Shown here: positions 40,501-50,419 of the stretch, piece by piece
Layout: the number at the start of each line of letters is the position of its first letter
How positions within the stretch are numbered: position 1 is the first letter of the stretch
Assembly: GCF_000372725.1 (NCBI RefSeq)
Contig: NW_005201792.1
Coordinates: forward strand, 1,056,179-1,120,178
Direction of reading: 5' to 3'
DNA from: Emiliania huxleyi CCMP1516
Taxonomy: Eukaryota; Haptophyta; Isochrysidales; Noelaerhabdaceae
DNA length: 64,000 bases
Made by a program: the position numbers and the translations under genes
Notes under the pieces: model-generated
Databases searched by the model: none
The model's input: the letters and a program-made list of their open reading frames with translations, nothing else
Told to the model about the DNA's origin: nothing

Positions 40501-43500
40501 CAAGTCGTACACGCAAGACTTGCCGTGCGGCGAGCCCGAGCCGAGGGTCTGCGGCAGCGTGAGGACGAGCCGCGCGTACGACTCGAGCAGCGAGACGAGG
40601 GGCGAGCCGCCCTCGCCCGCAGAGAGCGGCGGGGCGGTGCTGTCTGGAGCGGCGGGCTTGAGCTCCTCCTTGATGGCCGCGGCGAGCGACGCCTCGAGGC
40701 GGCGGCGGCAGTAGACGTTGAGGTGCAAGAGCAGCGACAGAGGCAGTGGCCGCCCGCCCGCGCGCAGGCCGTGCAGCAGCAGGTCGACGAGCTGCTGCGT
40801 GGTGATGTGCGAGGCGAGGCACGCGCGGCGGACCATCGACGCGGACGCGACCAGCGCCTCCGCAGCCTCGACTGCTCGGCTCGACCCGGGCGGGCGGCGG
40901 GAAGAGCCTACTCTCTCACACAATGGCGGCGTCTGGAGGAGAAGGAGGGGGGAGGAGCCGGCGGCCGCCGCCGTCCGAGAGCCGTTTGCGGGGCTGTTCT
41001 CCATGCCGCTGCTGCCTCCCCCTCCCCGGGCGCGGCTGGCAGCTGAGCTCGACGCGGCGGCCTCGAAGAGCGGCGCGACGGCCTTGTGTGCGTCCTGGGT
41101 GCGGCGGGCGAGGAACGGGGTGCGGCGAGGGGAGGGGGCGGTCTCGCTGGAGCTACGGGTGCGTCAGCGAGGCCATCGTGGGGGCAAGGGGTCGCGTGCA
41201 TCAGCCTGGGGGAGGTGCGAGAAGGTGCGCGAACACGTGTGCGGCCGGGAGCTGGCGAGGGAGGGGGCACGGTGCAAGCTAGGCGCGCAAGCCTTCAGCG
41301 CCCTGTCGCCTGACACCTCGCAAGCTGTCCACGCCGCCGCGTGCGCCTCGATCGCCGCGGCGGGAGCCGGGAAGCGAGTGAGCAGGCAGAGGAGCGCGGC
41401 GCCGCGTAGGGTGCTCTCAGACGCGGCGGACGGCCCTCCGACGGCGGGCAGCGGTGCCCACAGGCCGGCGGAGCTGCTGGCTGCGCCGTCGCAGCCGAGA
41501 CGCAAGGCAGCGGCGGGCAACAGCCGGGCCCCGCGCTCCGCGCCCCCAGTCATCTGCTTGTACAACACCGCGGCGTGCGCCGCGACGAGCAGCAGACCGG
41601 GCCCCGCGTCCGCAGGCGGCGGCCACAGCCTCCACTCCCCGCCCTCGCCGCCCTCCCCGCCGACGCCCGCTCCGCCGGCAAGCGGCGCGAGGTTGGCAAG
41701 CAGCGCAGCCTCGCGCCGGCGCGCCTCGTGGAGCAGCAAGTGGGAGAGCGCCCCCTCGTGCACCCCGCGGTGCGAGTACAGCAAGTCCAGCGACGCGGGC
41801 AGCACCGCCGCCCGGCTCGAGCCAAGCTCCGCCTCTGCCGCCGCAGCGTCGGCGGAAGCGCCTGCGGCGGCGCGCCCGAGCCCGCCGCCGCGAGCGGCTG
41901 GCTCCCGCTCTCTGCTGCTGCTCGACGCCCTGCCGTTGGCGACGCCGCAAGCACCGCTGGCCGCGACACTCGCGGTGCCAGCACCCGAGCCGTTGGCCGG
42001 GTCGGCGCTGGCCGGATGGGCGCTGGCTCCCGCCCCCTTGGAGGCCCTCTTGGAGGTCTCCTGGGTTTGCTTGGAGGTTTGCTTGGAGGTCTCCTTAGAG
42101 CGCTTCCGCTTCACGCCGAGACGCGGAGACGCCTCCGAGGCGGCGGCGGAGGGGGAGGGAGCGGCGGAGGGAGCGAAAGCGGCAGCTGCGACTACGCTCG
42201 CCGCCGCCACCCGCGCCGCGGTGTCGGCGGCGGAGGCAGCGTGCTGCGCTGTCGCCAGATGCGCTAGCTGCGCCGCGCACACCGCCGCCTCCCGCGCCTC
42301 CTCCTCGAGGGCTGCAGCGGCCGCCGTCGCCGGCGCACGCGATGCGGGGAGGGCGGGCGGAGGCTGCAGCCGCGGCGCGCGCCAGTGGGCGATCTCGGTG
42401 GCAGCCAGCTGCACCGCCGTCGCCCAGCCAGGCCCGTTCTGAGCCCTCACCGGCGGGAGGAGGAGCGCCTGGGAGGGAGGGGGGCAAGGGGCGGGGTGAG
42501 GCAGCTGGGAGGGAGGGGGGGCAAGGGGCGGGGTGAGGCAGCTGGGAGGGAGGGGGGCAAGGGGCGGGGTGAGGCAGCTGGGAGGGAGGGGGGGCAAGGG
42601 GAGGGAGGGGGGGCAAGGGGAGGGGTGAGGCAGCGTGGCGGGCAGCCGCAGCCCGCGACGCGGCCCGTGCATGTGCGCGAGTGTCGCGAAGACCCGTGTC
42701 TCGGAGAGAGCTTCCCGTGACTGAGGCGTCCAGTGGCTCTCTCTCGCTTCCCTCCCCGACCCATCTGGACAGCGCCATCTAGACAGCAGCAGCCTCTGCC
42801 GCAGGGAGAGGAGGACTCTCCCGCGCGGCGCAGCCACGGGCGGCGGCGCGTGGGAGGAGGAGCGCCATCCAGTGCAGCGCCCCCCGGCCGTCTCCGCCGC
42901 CCCAGCCCCAGCCCGCCGACGGCCGTGCCGCGGCCCCGACCAGCGTGTCGCTCAGCTGCCGGAGCGAGCCCTCGAGGCCAGCGATTGCACCGCCCGCCTC
43001 CCACTCCTCCGCGCTGTCGCCTCCGCCGCTGTGCAGCTGCGGCCGCTGCTGCAGCCTCGCCACCACGCCGGCCCAGCGCAGATGCGGAGACGCGTCGCCC
43101 GTCGCGGAGGTGCCTCCTCCGCCTCCTCCGCCTCCGGCCGCCGCCACTGTCTCCTCTGCCGCCGCCTCTGCTGCCGCCGCCGCGAGAGCGGCTGCGAGGC
43201 TGCAGCGCACCGTGTAGTGCGAGCAGATCGTGGCGTGGCGAAGCCGAGCGTTCGCCTCTTGGCCAGGCCCACCAGCCGCACCCGCGATCCTCCGCTCGCA
43301 CAGCCGCAGGGCGTCGCACAGCAGGCGGGCGCTCTCCCGCCTCAGCTGCTGTAAGCATGCGGAGGAGCGACCCGGCTGCAGCTGCTCCAGCTGGGTCTCG
43401 GGCGACTGCAGCACGAGCAGGACCACGCGCAGCGCGCCAAGCAGCCACGCGGGCGGCTCTGCCAGCGGGTCAGCCGTGACGGCCGCCGCTTCCGCACGCA

Positions 43501-43891
43501 ACATGCAGAGCGCGTCATGCAGCGATTGCAGCGGCGTGCCGGCACTCGGTTGCGCCGCTTCAGAAGGGAGCACTTCGCGCGCCGCGCGACCCAAGGCACC
43601 TGGCCACGCGCGGAGCACACCGAAGGCGAGAGAGAGCGCCTCTCGCGCCTCCATTGCCTTGTCTCCGAGTGCCCCGTACTGAGCGAAGGCAACCGCCGCG
43701 AGGGCGAGGCTGGAAGGCACGGGACTGGCGCGCACTGGCTTAGCTTGGGATGAAAGAAAGAGAAGGTTTCGCGCGGGAGAGGTGACGTGTGAACTACAGG
43801 TGGTGGGGAAGGCAGCCTCGATTGCCATACAGACATGGGTGCGAAACAACGACAAGACCAAGGTATGGGCAGAGGAACGAGAGAAGAACAT
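37590..43891 (-). CDS. Second giant Ala-rich helical-repeat protein, multi-exon
   Basis: Read leftward. The frame is open from an ATG at 43891, or from an internal Met near 43654 (MEAREALSLAFGVLRAWPGA), through exon groups about 43.9-42.8, 42.4-41.3, 41.0-40.3, 40223-39.2, 39139-38911 and 38846-37590 kb. Segments such as SLDLLYSHRGVHEGALSHLL, LFDLLAYRLRWLLCRSGIER, LEHVVAILAARLEEADGAGS, EALQLATDLLRTYRPLYQ, RVTFVLSLLLSLPPHPHG and SVLEACFELTSPAQRALFSA are paired helices rich in Ala/Leu, as in HEAT solenoids. A Lys/Thr-rich low-complexity block (KRKRSKETSKQTSKQTQETS) interrupts the middle. Several introns are tiny and GC-AG; two contain an 11-bp TAATTAGTAGT repeat flanked by duplicated exon edges. 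No family recognised. Exons in 42.9-41.0 kb are only approximate. Confidence 0.6.
38847..38932 (+). repeat. 64-bp intron created by a duplicated exon edge around an AT-rich insert
   Basis: The 22-bp word CTGGTACAGCGGCCGG(A/T)AAGTG occurs at 38847-38868 and 38911-38932 with one mismatch. Between them is TAATTAGTAGT-type sequence. On the gene strand exon ..LLRTYRPLYQ ends at 38911 (CCAG|GC) and the next exon HHPSRVTFVL starts at 38846. The acceptor CCAG lies in the duplicated copy. Confidence 0.85.
40199..40299 (+). repeat. 75-bp intron with 26-bp flanking duplication and five AT-rich 11-mers
   Basis: 40199-40224 and 40274-40299 are 26-bp copies with two mismatches (AGAAGCTG(G/A)CTGTCTCG core). 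Five TAATTAGTAGT units lie between. Coding continuity ..RLRWLLCRSG | TERDSQLLLKLAAA places the GC-AG intron at 40224-40298. Confidence 0.85.
42460..42640 (+). repeat. Minisatellite, about 36-bp unit, in an intron of the giant gene
   Basis: About four units of GGGGGGCAAGGGGCGGGGTG + AGGCAGCTGGGAGGGA. On the gene strand this is a pyrimidine-rich intron. Confidence 0.88.
43745..43890 (-). repeat. Dispersed repeat overlapping the giant gene's 5' end (copy at 48500-48640)
   Basis: Shares GAAAGAAAGAGA, GAGAGGTGACG, ATCCAGACATGGGT-like and GCGAGAGAAGAACATA blocks with 48500-48640. On the minus strand both copies keep an open frame FFSRSSA..LVLSLFRTHV. In this copy that frame runs without a stop into the giant gene. 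Confidence 0.78.
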
Positions 43892-43934
43892 AAAATTCTA
43901 CACGGGAAAAGAATTTTACGAGCGCTCCCGCTTT

Positions 43935-44060
43935 TGGGTGCCTCTGTCAGTGTGCCCAGTGAGAGACTGCTGGTGAGAAGCCGGAGGAAGGTCGCTAGTC
44001 GAGAGAGATTGCCAGTGGAATAGGGAGTCCACCGTGCTGCGAGCCTGTCGCTGTCCCTTG
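43935..44060 (+). repeat. Dispersed repeat (family of 18190-18330)
   Basis: CTCTGTCAGTGTGCCCAGTG, GAGAAGCCGGAGGAAGGTCG and GATTGCCAGTGGAATAGGGA match the other copies. Confidence 0.72.
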
Positions 44061-44480
44061 TCAGGAGCAGGAGAACTAGGAGAGCGCAACCAGTAGGAGG
44101 CCCGCGCCTGCCCCCGTGCCGCCGGGTGCAACCTGTCCTATACGAGAGAGGACTCCCTGGGACCCTGTCGTGTGGGTGAACCCTGCCCAGCCCCCCTCCG
44201 TGTCGCGATGCGCTCCCCGCTCCCGTCCGTGTCCCTGATCGTCCTTATGTACACCTTATAAGATCCTGCTCGTGCAGGTGGGGACCCTGTCCTTTTCCCA
44301 CCCCTCGTTTGGCGTGCCCGTTTTATTTATTTATTTATGTCCAGTCCGAGCCTGACTGTTCTTCACCTTCCTACATACATACATACATATTTTGGGTGGC
44401 GGTCGCGCGCTGCCGACGGCGCTCGCCCGCGTTTGCGGCGCTACGGCGCTCGCGGCGCGCTCGTGGCGTTCAGGGCGGCT
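44061..44480. repeat. Mosaic of dispersed-repeat fragments
   Basis: 44040-44075 and 44225-44300 match 27268-27370. 44335-44390 is the inverted copy of 35530-35575. No gene. Confidence 0.6.
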
Positions 44481-44489
44481 CGCACACGC

Positions 44490-44568
<79 letters not shown>
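44481..44568 (+). repeat. Compound (CA)n-(GA)n microsatellite
   Basis: CA repeats to about 44535 change directly into GA repeats ending at about 44568. Confidence 0.95.
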
Positions 44569-44570
<2 letters not shown>

Positions 44571-44649
44571 ACATGCATGCACAGACACACAGCCCCTTCC
44601 CCTCCCCCCCAAGACCTTCCCAAGGGCGAGGACACGCGCAGGCCGCACC

Positions 44650-44800
44650 TCTAGTGAGGCCGGCATAAGTGTGTGGGAGACTCATGCCGCCGCCCCTGCC
44701 ACCCCTGTGTCAGTGTGCCCGTGGTAGTGAGAGACTGCCGGTGAGAAGCCGGCGGAAGGTCGCTAGACTGAGATGAGACCGCCAGTGGAGTTGGGATTCC
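44650..44800 (+). repeat. Dispersed repeat (family of 18190-18330)
   Basis: CTAGTGAGGCCGGCATAAGT, GTGTGGGAGACTCATGCCGC and CACCCCTGTGTCAGTGTGCC match the 18.2-kb copy nearly base for base. Confidence 0.8.
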
Positions 44801-44924
44801 AACACACACTTGCCCCCTGGTGGTCTGGCACTCGGCGTTATACCTACTGGGGTTAGGCTGTTTTTCTTTTATTTTCTGAGCCTCGGGGGGGCGGGGGGGA
44901 GGGGGGAAGTGGGTCCCCGCGGTG

Positions 44925-45960
44925 TTTTTTCTTTCCTGTCAGTTTTCTTTCTATAACGAGCTTTTTCTTTTCGGTTTCTTTTATGGCAGTAAAAAGAAAC
45001 GGAACTTTGTCGTTTGTGCGGCAGGCGCGGGCTCGGTCGATATCCCATACTTCGACTCACATCTTCACTGCTGCGGTGAGTGCCCGGGGAGGCGCGGCGG
45101 CGGGGTGAATGAAAAGGTCTCAGAATGCACAGAGAAAGAAAACTGGTAACTGCAGGCCGCGCTGCAGTTTCTCTGATCGGGCTGCTGGCGGTGTGAGCGC
45201 GAGACGGCGTGGTGAGGCGTGAGGCAGGCTATTGTTGTGGGGTGCGGGCTGCGTCGTTAGGCGTATGCGTGCACATGGTGCTGTATGCTGTGTACTTTGC
45301 TGTGTGTGCAGGCAGGCTGGCAGTGTGTGCTCTGTGCTGTGTGCAGGCAGACTGGACAGCGGACTGAACGGATGGCGGAGCGTGCGCGCAGCGTGCCACG
45401 CGCGCGCCTCGTGCAGTGCAGACCAGGCGCGTGGCGGCAGGGGCGCAGCGCGGAGCACGCGGGCTGAATGTTCAGAACAAGCAGGGCTGCTGTGCAGTCT
45501 GCATGCAGACTGCACAGCAGCCCTGCTCGGGTAACGTAGCGCGAGCTCGGTGGCCTGCGCGCGCGGCGTGCCGCCGCGCGCGCCTCGCGGTGAAGCGTCT
45601 TGCCGGTCGCGTCGCGCTCCGGTGCGGTATGGTGCCTGAAGAAGGTGCAGGCGCTTGTGCAATGGGCGCTGACTGCAGTGAGAGGTGCACTGCGGCGCGC
45701 GCGTCGGCGTGAGTGGTCGTGCGCCTGGGTCTGGTGGTGCGAGAGGCGCGTGGCTGGTGCGGGCGGCGCGGGCCGGCCATGGGGCGCCAGCACAGGGCAG
45801 ACGCACATGGCACAGCTCTGAAATGGCGCTGCGCGTGTTTGCGTGCGCGCGGGGACGTACGCGCAGTTTTCACGCGGTGTGCGTGGAGAAGGGCATGAGA
45901 GGCGCCGGCCGCGCGTGGCTCGGCGTGTGGGAGTGTTGGGGTGCCCGTAGGCGCGTGGGA
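44925..45960 (-). repeat. Large dispersed repeat, about 1 kb (inverted partner of 27870-28640)
   Basis: See 27870-28640. An internal perfect palindrome lies at about 45480-45528, where TGCAGTCTGCATGCAGACTG is part of GGGCTGCTGTGCAGTCTGCA and its reverse complement. This copy is longer than the 27.9-kb one. Confidence 0.83.
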
Positions 45961-46014
45961 AGGTGCCCGAAGGGCGATCATTTTCGGGGTGCTGAAGGAA
46001 CTGTTGTTCACAGC

Positions 46015-46360
46015 TTCGCAGAGTTGCGCCGAAAGGCGGGAGAAGCCGCGAGAGCAAGGGATCGGCAGGCGGCGGCGGCGTCGCAGGTCAGGACGAGGCA
46101 GAGGAGAGCGACGCGACAGAGGAGGAAGCGACAGGAGGGAGAACGACGAGAGTGGGACGACCGCGAGGTGGCATGAAGGTCGCAGCGAGAATCGGCGAGG
46201 GACTGCGAAGGGAGATAGAAAGAGGCAGACGCCCAAGGGTTTGGGTGGGCGACGCCCGACGGCTAGCTAGCTAGCACCACAGTCCACACTCACAATCTCC
46301 CTGTGTGGTGGCGGCGTGCCGTCCTCCCATCCATCCCGGGGTGTCTGTTTTCTTTCTTTT
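46015..46360 (-). repeat. Dispersed repeat with conserved short ORF and MITE end
   Basis: Matches 49015-49380. On the plus strand both copies carry a frame AELRRKAGEAARA(R)xRQAA, then RQRRKRQEGERREWDDREVA with a stop at the same place. The MITE-type end CCTGTGTGGTGGCGGCGTGC is at about 46301. Confidence 0.8.
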
Positions 46361-46646
46361 CTTTTTGGCGCGCACTGGCCACTAACACATGTTGGTTTTC
46401 AAACTCAATCTCTCTCTCGGCCTCTCACTCTCTCTCTCTCTGATGTCGACTCTGATGTGAGGTGTGGCGGACCAGCACAAAACCCCTGTGTGGCGGACAT
46501 CGGACAACAACAGAAAAGCGCAGCAGCCAACCACCACCTTCCCTTCTCGACGCCCTCCCCTTGATCACCTAGCCCCTCACGCATCTTGAACCGACGCAGC
46601 GCTCCGCAGCGCCACCAGGGGAGGAGCGGCCCGGCAGCTCTGCACA

Positions 46647-47621
46647 CTAGAGGAGGTGCGCAAAGTCGCCCTCGAACTCCTCGCGGTCGCGCTTGCGTGC
46701 CGCGCCGTTGGCCCCGTAGGAGCCGAGCCGGAGTTGGGCCCGCTCTAGCCAGCCGTACAGGAGGTGGCGGCAGCGCTTGTGGGCGAGCGCGGCGTCGATC
46801 GCGTCGTACCAGAGCTGCAGGGCGCGCATGCTCTCGGGCGGGAGGCGGACCACTACCGTCGTGACGGGAAAGGCGTGGAGGAACACGGCGGTTAGGGGCA
46901 CCGTGACGCGGTCGAGGGAGGAGCAGCCGCGAAAAGCGTTCTGTCCGATGGAGATGAGGGCGGGGGAGAAGACGATGCGCTTGAGGGATCGGCAAGAGAG
47001 AAAGGCGTCGCTGCCGATGTGTCTCACGCCGGCGGGAAGGGCGATGTGAGTGAGGGAGGTGCAGCCCTCGAAGGCTCCCGGTCCGATCGTGCAAAGGGTG
47101 GCTGGAAGGGCCACAAACTGAAGGGAGCTGCAGGCGTAGAACGCCGCGTCGTTGAGGACGCCGAAACCTTCTCGCCGGGGCCGAAACCTTCTCGCCACGC
47201 ACTGGAAGGCCCGGCCGAGTTCGCATTCGTGCGAGAAGGTGACTGGAAAGGGCCACCCGCACTGGAACGCCCGGTCACCTTCGCCTTCGTGCGAGAAGGT
47301 GACGGAGGTGAGCGACCTGCACTGGAAGAACGCCCGGTCACCAACGGCCTGGATGGAGCGCGGGCAGACGACGGAAGTGAGGGAGTCGCAGTCGGCGAAC
47401 GCGGCCGCCGGTATCGATGGCATGCCCTGTGGCAGGATTGCGCGACCGGAAATGACAGGGACGAGTTGGATGCCTCTGCCGGGGATGGCGGGCCGGTCGC
47501 TTGCCACGGAGATCACTTCCCAGCTGCTGCCCGCGATTAACCGAGGCTGCGCGTACGTGTAGAGAGCTCCAGAGTGCTGCGCAGCAAAATATGCTTGCAG
47601 GAATCGAATGTCGTCACTCAT
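46647..47621 (-). CDS. BspA-type leucine-rich-repeat protein, 324 aa
   Basis: Single exon on the minus strand, ATG at 47621-47619 (MSDDIRFLQAYFAAQHSGAL). After an N-terminal 75 residues there are LRR_5-type repeats with the xxIxxxAFxxCxSLxxVxxP pattern: IPAAAFADCDSLTSVVCP, VGDRAFFQCRSLTSVTFS, GPGAFEGCTSLTHIALPAGV, IGSDAFLSCRSLKRIVFSP and IGQNAFRGCSSLDRVTVPL. The C-terminus is a helical cap (LWYDAIDAALAHKRCRHLLY) and a charged tail. These repeats mediate protein binding or adhesion and are abundant in algal and protist genomes. Between about 47160 and 47340 the array is disturbed by in-frame partial duplications (FSHEGEGDRAFQC, FSHECELGRAFQC, CVARRFRPRREGFGV) that lack the full consensus. No signal peptide is seen, so it is probably intracellular. 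Confidence 0.82.
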   Translation of the reverse strand: MSDDIRFLQAYFAAQHSGALYTYAQPRLIAGSSWEVISVASDRPAIPGRGIQLVPVISGRAILPQGMPSIPAAAFADCDSLTSVVCPRSIQAVGDRAFFQCRSLTSVTFSHEGEGDRAFQCGWPFPVTFSHECELGRAFQCVARRFRPRREGFGVLNDAAFYACSSLQFVALPATLCTIGPGAFEGCTSLTHIALPAGVRHIGSDAFLSCRSLKRIVFSPALISIGQNAFRGCSSLDRVTVPLTAVFLHAFPVTTVVVRLPPESMRALQLWYDAIDAALAHKRCRHLLYGWLERAQLRLGSYGANGAARKRDREEFEGDFAHLL

Positions 47622-48499
47622 CGAATGCCTCAACAACGACACAAGCCGGCTCAACGATGGAGACACGCGCAGCTTCGATCGGAGAACTTCCAACCCAATT
47701 CTTCGCAGACACTCGGCCTCTTCCTTCCCAACCACCGTCCATTTGGGTGCAGCTCAAGGCAGGCCAAGGCGGGCGCCTGCCCGCCGCTGCCCTCCACCCT
47801 GCCGCCAGCAGTAAATCGAGCCGACCCACCCGCGGGCGCGGCTAGGGGCGCGGTCGCTTTATTTAGGAGGGTGGAGACCTCTATCTTGGGTGAGGGGGGG
47901 GGGGTCAAAGATCGTGGGTCGATCGACGACCGGAGGGTCCCGACAAACACAGACAGAACAAAACAAAACTCAGACAGATCTGTACGGGGGACTCTGAAAA
48001 ATATTTTACGTGGTTGAGACAAAGCTCAAGCACAAGAGACAAGTGGGGGTGCCCGTGCCGCCTAGTTCCGCGGACGGGCCCCTCCACCCTTCATGTACGG
48101 ATCATGTATGCACCTACAGATCCTGTGGTGGGATCGCTTGTTAATGCATGGTCCGCTTTCGTCTCCGCTAGAGACTCGAGCCGTAGAGACAGTGAGCCGC
48201 CACACAGGGGCATCGTTGGCGCACATACTGAGCGGCAGCTGCGCTGGAAATAAGGAAGAGGCGCGTTATTACTTCATGCGGAAGCTTGACAAACACACGG
48301 CGAGGGCGACAGCAAGAGTCGAACGCGGAACGGGCGGCGCCTGATTCAAAAGACACAGCCACATTCCTGAGACGCGCGAGGGCAGCCTCCTTAAACGCAA
48401 TGGGGTCTAGATTTGGAGCGCTCGCCGGAGAGGAGTACGACAAAATAGCGCCCGTGATTGCCTGCACGCTGCCCGCACTCACAGACTCCTACCATACCC
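47622..48499. other. 5' flank of the LRR gene and unassigned spacer
   Basis: No gene is well supported. A minus-strand frame at 48168-48482 contains a protein-like stretch (SPASAPNLDPIAFKEAALAR, LRNVAVSFESG) that may be a gene remnant. A G9 run lies at 47896-47904. Confidence 0.35.
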
Positions 48500-48640
48500 G
48501 AAAGAAAGAGAGAGGAGCTAGCAGGAGAGGTGACGAGGGAACTGCAGGTAGTGGAAGGCAGCTTCGATCACCATCCAGACATGGGTACGAAACAACGACA
48601 AGACCAGGGCAAGGGCGGAGGAGCGAGAGAAGAACATAGG
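48500..48640 (+). repeat. Dispersed repeat (copy at 43745-43890)
   Basis: Same blocks as the 43.8-kb copy in the same plus-strand order. Confidence 0.78.
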
Positions 48641-48671
48641 ATGGATAGGGCGCCTGTTCACGGCATGGAGG

Positions 48672-49187
48672 GTGAGCCACGCCGAACGGGAGGAGTCCGG
48701 AAGACGAATCGTCGACGACGACACGCCACTAGCAATCCCGTCGTCAGCTGTCACGATGCACCCGAAGGGGACCCCAGCGCCAACATCATCGGTGGAGGTA
48801 CAAGTGTCCGAAACGAGAGTGGACCTGAGCAACGATATGACTTGGCGGCAAATGATCATAGTGGGCGTCAGAAGAGTCGTCCTGGCGCGAGGAGAGCTCG
48901 ATAAACTCGAGGGGCCAAAACATGCTATGGGTCCCAAGTATGGGTTCGGGACGTATTCACACCAGTGTGAAGGTAGGGGACCCTGGATTTCTCCTTTCAG
49001 TGTGTTTCTTTTCCAGGCGGAGTGTGCGAGGAGAGCGGAGCTGCGCCGAAAGGCGGGAGAAGCCGCGAGAGCAAGGGGTCGGCAGGCGGCGGCGGCGTCG
49101 CAGAACGAGGCAGAGGGAGCGACGCGACAGAGGAGGAAGCGACAGGAGGGAGAACGACGAGAGTGGGACGACCGCGAGGTGGCATGA
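48672..49187 (+). other. 171-codon open frame fused to a dispersed repeat
   Basis: The first 110 codons are unique sequence (SSVEVQVSETRVDLSNDMTW, RQMIIVGVRRVVLARGELDK). The last 60 codons are the conserved repeat frame AELRRKAGEAARARGRQAAA. It could be a short gene that captured repeat sequence, a repeat-encoded ORF, or chance. No domain recognised. Confidence 0.35.
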
Positions 49188-49480
49188 AGGTTGCAGCGAG
49201 AATCGGCGAGCGAGGGACTGCGAAGTGAGATAGGAAGAGGCGGACGCCCAAGGGTGGGCGACGGCTAGCGCACAAGCGCACCACACTCCTCTCCTTAAAA
49301 TCCCTGTGTGGTGGCGGCGTGCCGTCCTCCCATCCTCTCTTGGCGTGTCTGATTTCTTTCTTTTCTTTCGTGTTGTTTGTCGTGTTAGTGCCAGTGCGCG
49401 CCAGTCCCGTGCCTAGTGTAAAGAAAGAAAAAAGACACGCCAAGCGAGGGAGGGGTGGGAGAAGGACAGGGTCCCCACCT
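49015..49480 (-). repeat. Dispersed repeat with conserved short ORF and MITE ends
   Basis: Matches 46015-46360, including the CCTGTGTGGTGGCGGCGTGC end at about 49302. A second AAAGAAAG-type fragment at 49420-49480 ends in GGACAGGGTCCCCACC. AAAGAAAG runs continue to about 49515. Confidence 0.8.
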
Positions 49481-49717
49481 GCACGTGCCTAGTAAAGAAA
49501 GAAAGAAAGAAAGCATTCAGACAAGTCGACAGACAAGGAGGAGGGAGGGGAGGGATGGGAGGACTTGGCTAGTGTCCTTTCAGCCATTTTCTTTCTTTCC
49601 CTACACCGAGTGTCCTTCTTCGGACTCGTTTTTCGAGCGTTTTTCGAGCGTTTTTCGAGCGTTTGTTGTCACGGTCTCCTGGGGCCCTCGTTGTTTGTGC
49701 TTGTGTCGAACCCGTGA
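49481..49717. promoter_or_regulatory. 5' flank of the SDR gene
   Basis: Purine runs, then a triplicated TTTTTCGAGCG word at 49628-49661 about 60 bp before the start codon. No TATA box identified. Confidence 0.4.
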
Positions 49718-50419
49718 ATGGCCTCCGCCATCATCGCCGGCGCCGGCGCCTCCACAGGAGCCGCGGTCGCACGAATGTGCGCCGCACGCGGCCTCGCTGT
49801 GCACGGCGCGCGGCGCCGGCCACCACCGCAGCAGAGCGGCGATACGTTCACGGTATCTGCAGTGGACTTTCGCGATGAGGAGTCCGTCGAGGCGTTCGTG
49901 GCTCGCGTCGAGGAGTCCTCTGGGCCTGTCGCGCTCGGCGTGCACAACATTGGAGCGAATGTTCAGTTCAGCGTGGCTGACACGACGCCGCAAGTGTTCA
50001 GGAAGACTTGGGAGCTTGCCGCGCTGTCGTCGCTCCACTTTGCGCGGGCGCTCGGCGCTCGCATGGCGTCGCGCGGCGAAGGCACGCTCATATTTACGGG
50101 CGCCACAGCCTCGCTGAGAGGCGCGGCTAGTTTTAGCGCGTTTGCCGCGGCGATGCACGCCAAGCGCGCGCTCGCGCAGTCGCTGGCGCGCGAGCTCGGG
50201 CCGCAGGGCGTGCACGTGGCGCACGTCGTCATCGACGGGCCGGTCGACACGCCGTTTGTGCGGCAGCTGCTCGGCGAGGAGAAGTATGGCTTGCTCAAGC
50301 AGCGCGGAGGCTTGCTCGAGCCCGACGCCATTGCGGAGCACTACTGGGCGTTGCACCAGCAGCCCAAGTCCGCCTGGTCGTTTGAGAGCGACCTACGGCC
50401 GTACGCCGAGCGATGGTGA
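49718..50419 (+). CDS. SDR-fold (short-chain dehydrogenase/reductase-like) protein with degenerate active site
   Basis: Single exon, 233 aa, ATG at 49718. The N-terminal Rossmann motif is IIAGAGASTGAAVARMCAAR. Then come an acidic VDFRDEESVEAFVARVEE strand-helix, the HNIGANVQFSVADT stretch (NNAG-equivalent), TLIFTGATASLRG with the usual Ser, and SFSAFAAAMHAKRALAQSLA, then ELGPQGVHVAHVVIDGPVDT. SDRs transfer hydride between NAD(P) and alcohols or ketones using Ser-Tyr-xxx-Lys. Aligned on the helix, the Tyr position is Phe and the Lys position Met (F-AAA-M), so normal catalysis looks impossible. Related Phe-containing SDRs with the HVVIDG tail exist. It may bind nucleotide or substrate without redox activity (inference). 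Confidence 0.85.
   Translation: MASAIIAGAGASTGAAVARMCAARGLAVHGARRRPPPQQSGDTFTVSAVDFRDEESVEAFVARVEESSGPVALGVHNIGANVQFSVADTTPQVFRKTWELAALSSLHFARALGARMASRGEGTLIFTGATASLRGAASFSAFAAAMHAKRALAQSLARELGPQGVHVAHVVIDGPVDTPFVRQLLGEEKYGLLKQRGGLLEPDAIAEHYWALHQQPKSAWSFESDLRPYAERW

Noticed and set aside
48168-48482. Minus-strand gene fragment
   Set aside because: A short protein-like stretch only. No start, splice context or family, so left as a possible remnant inside a spacer.
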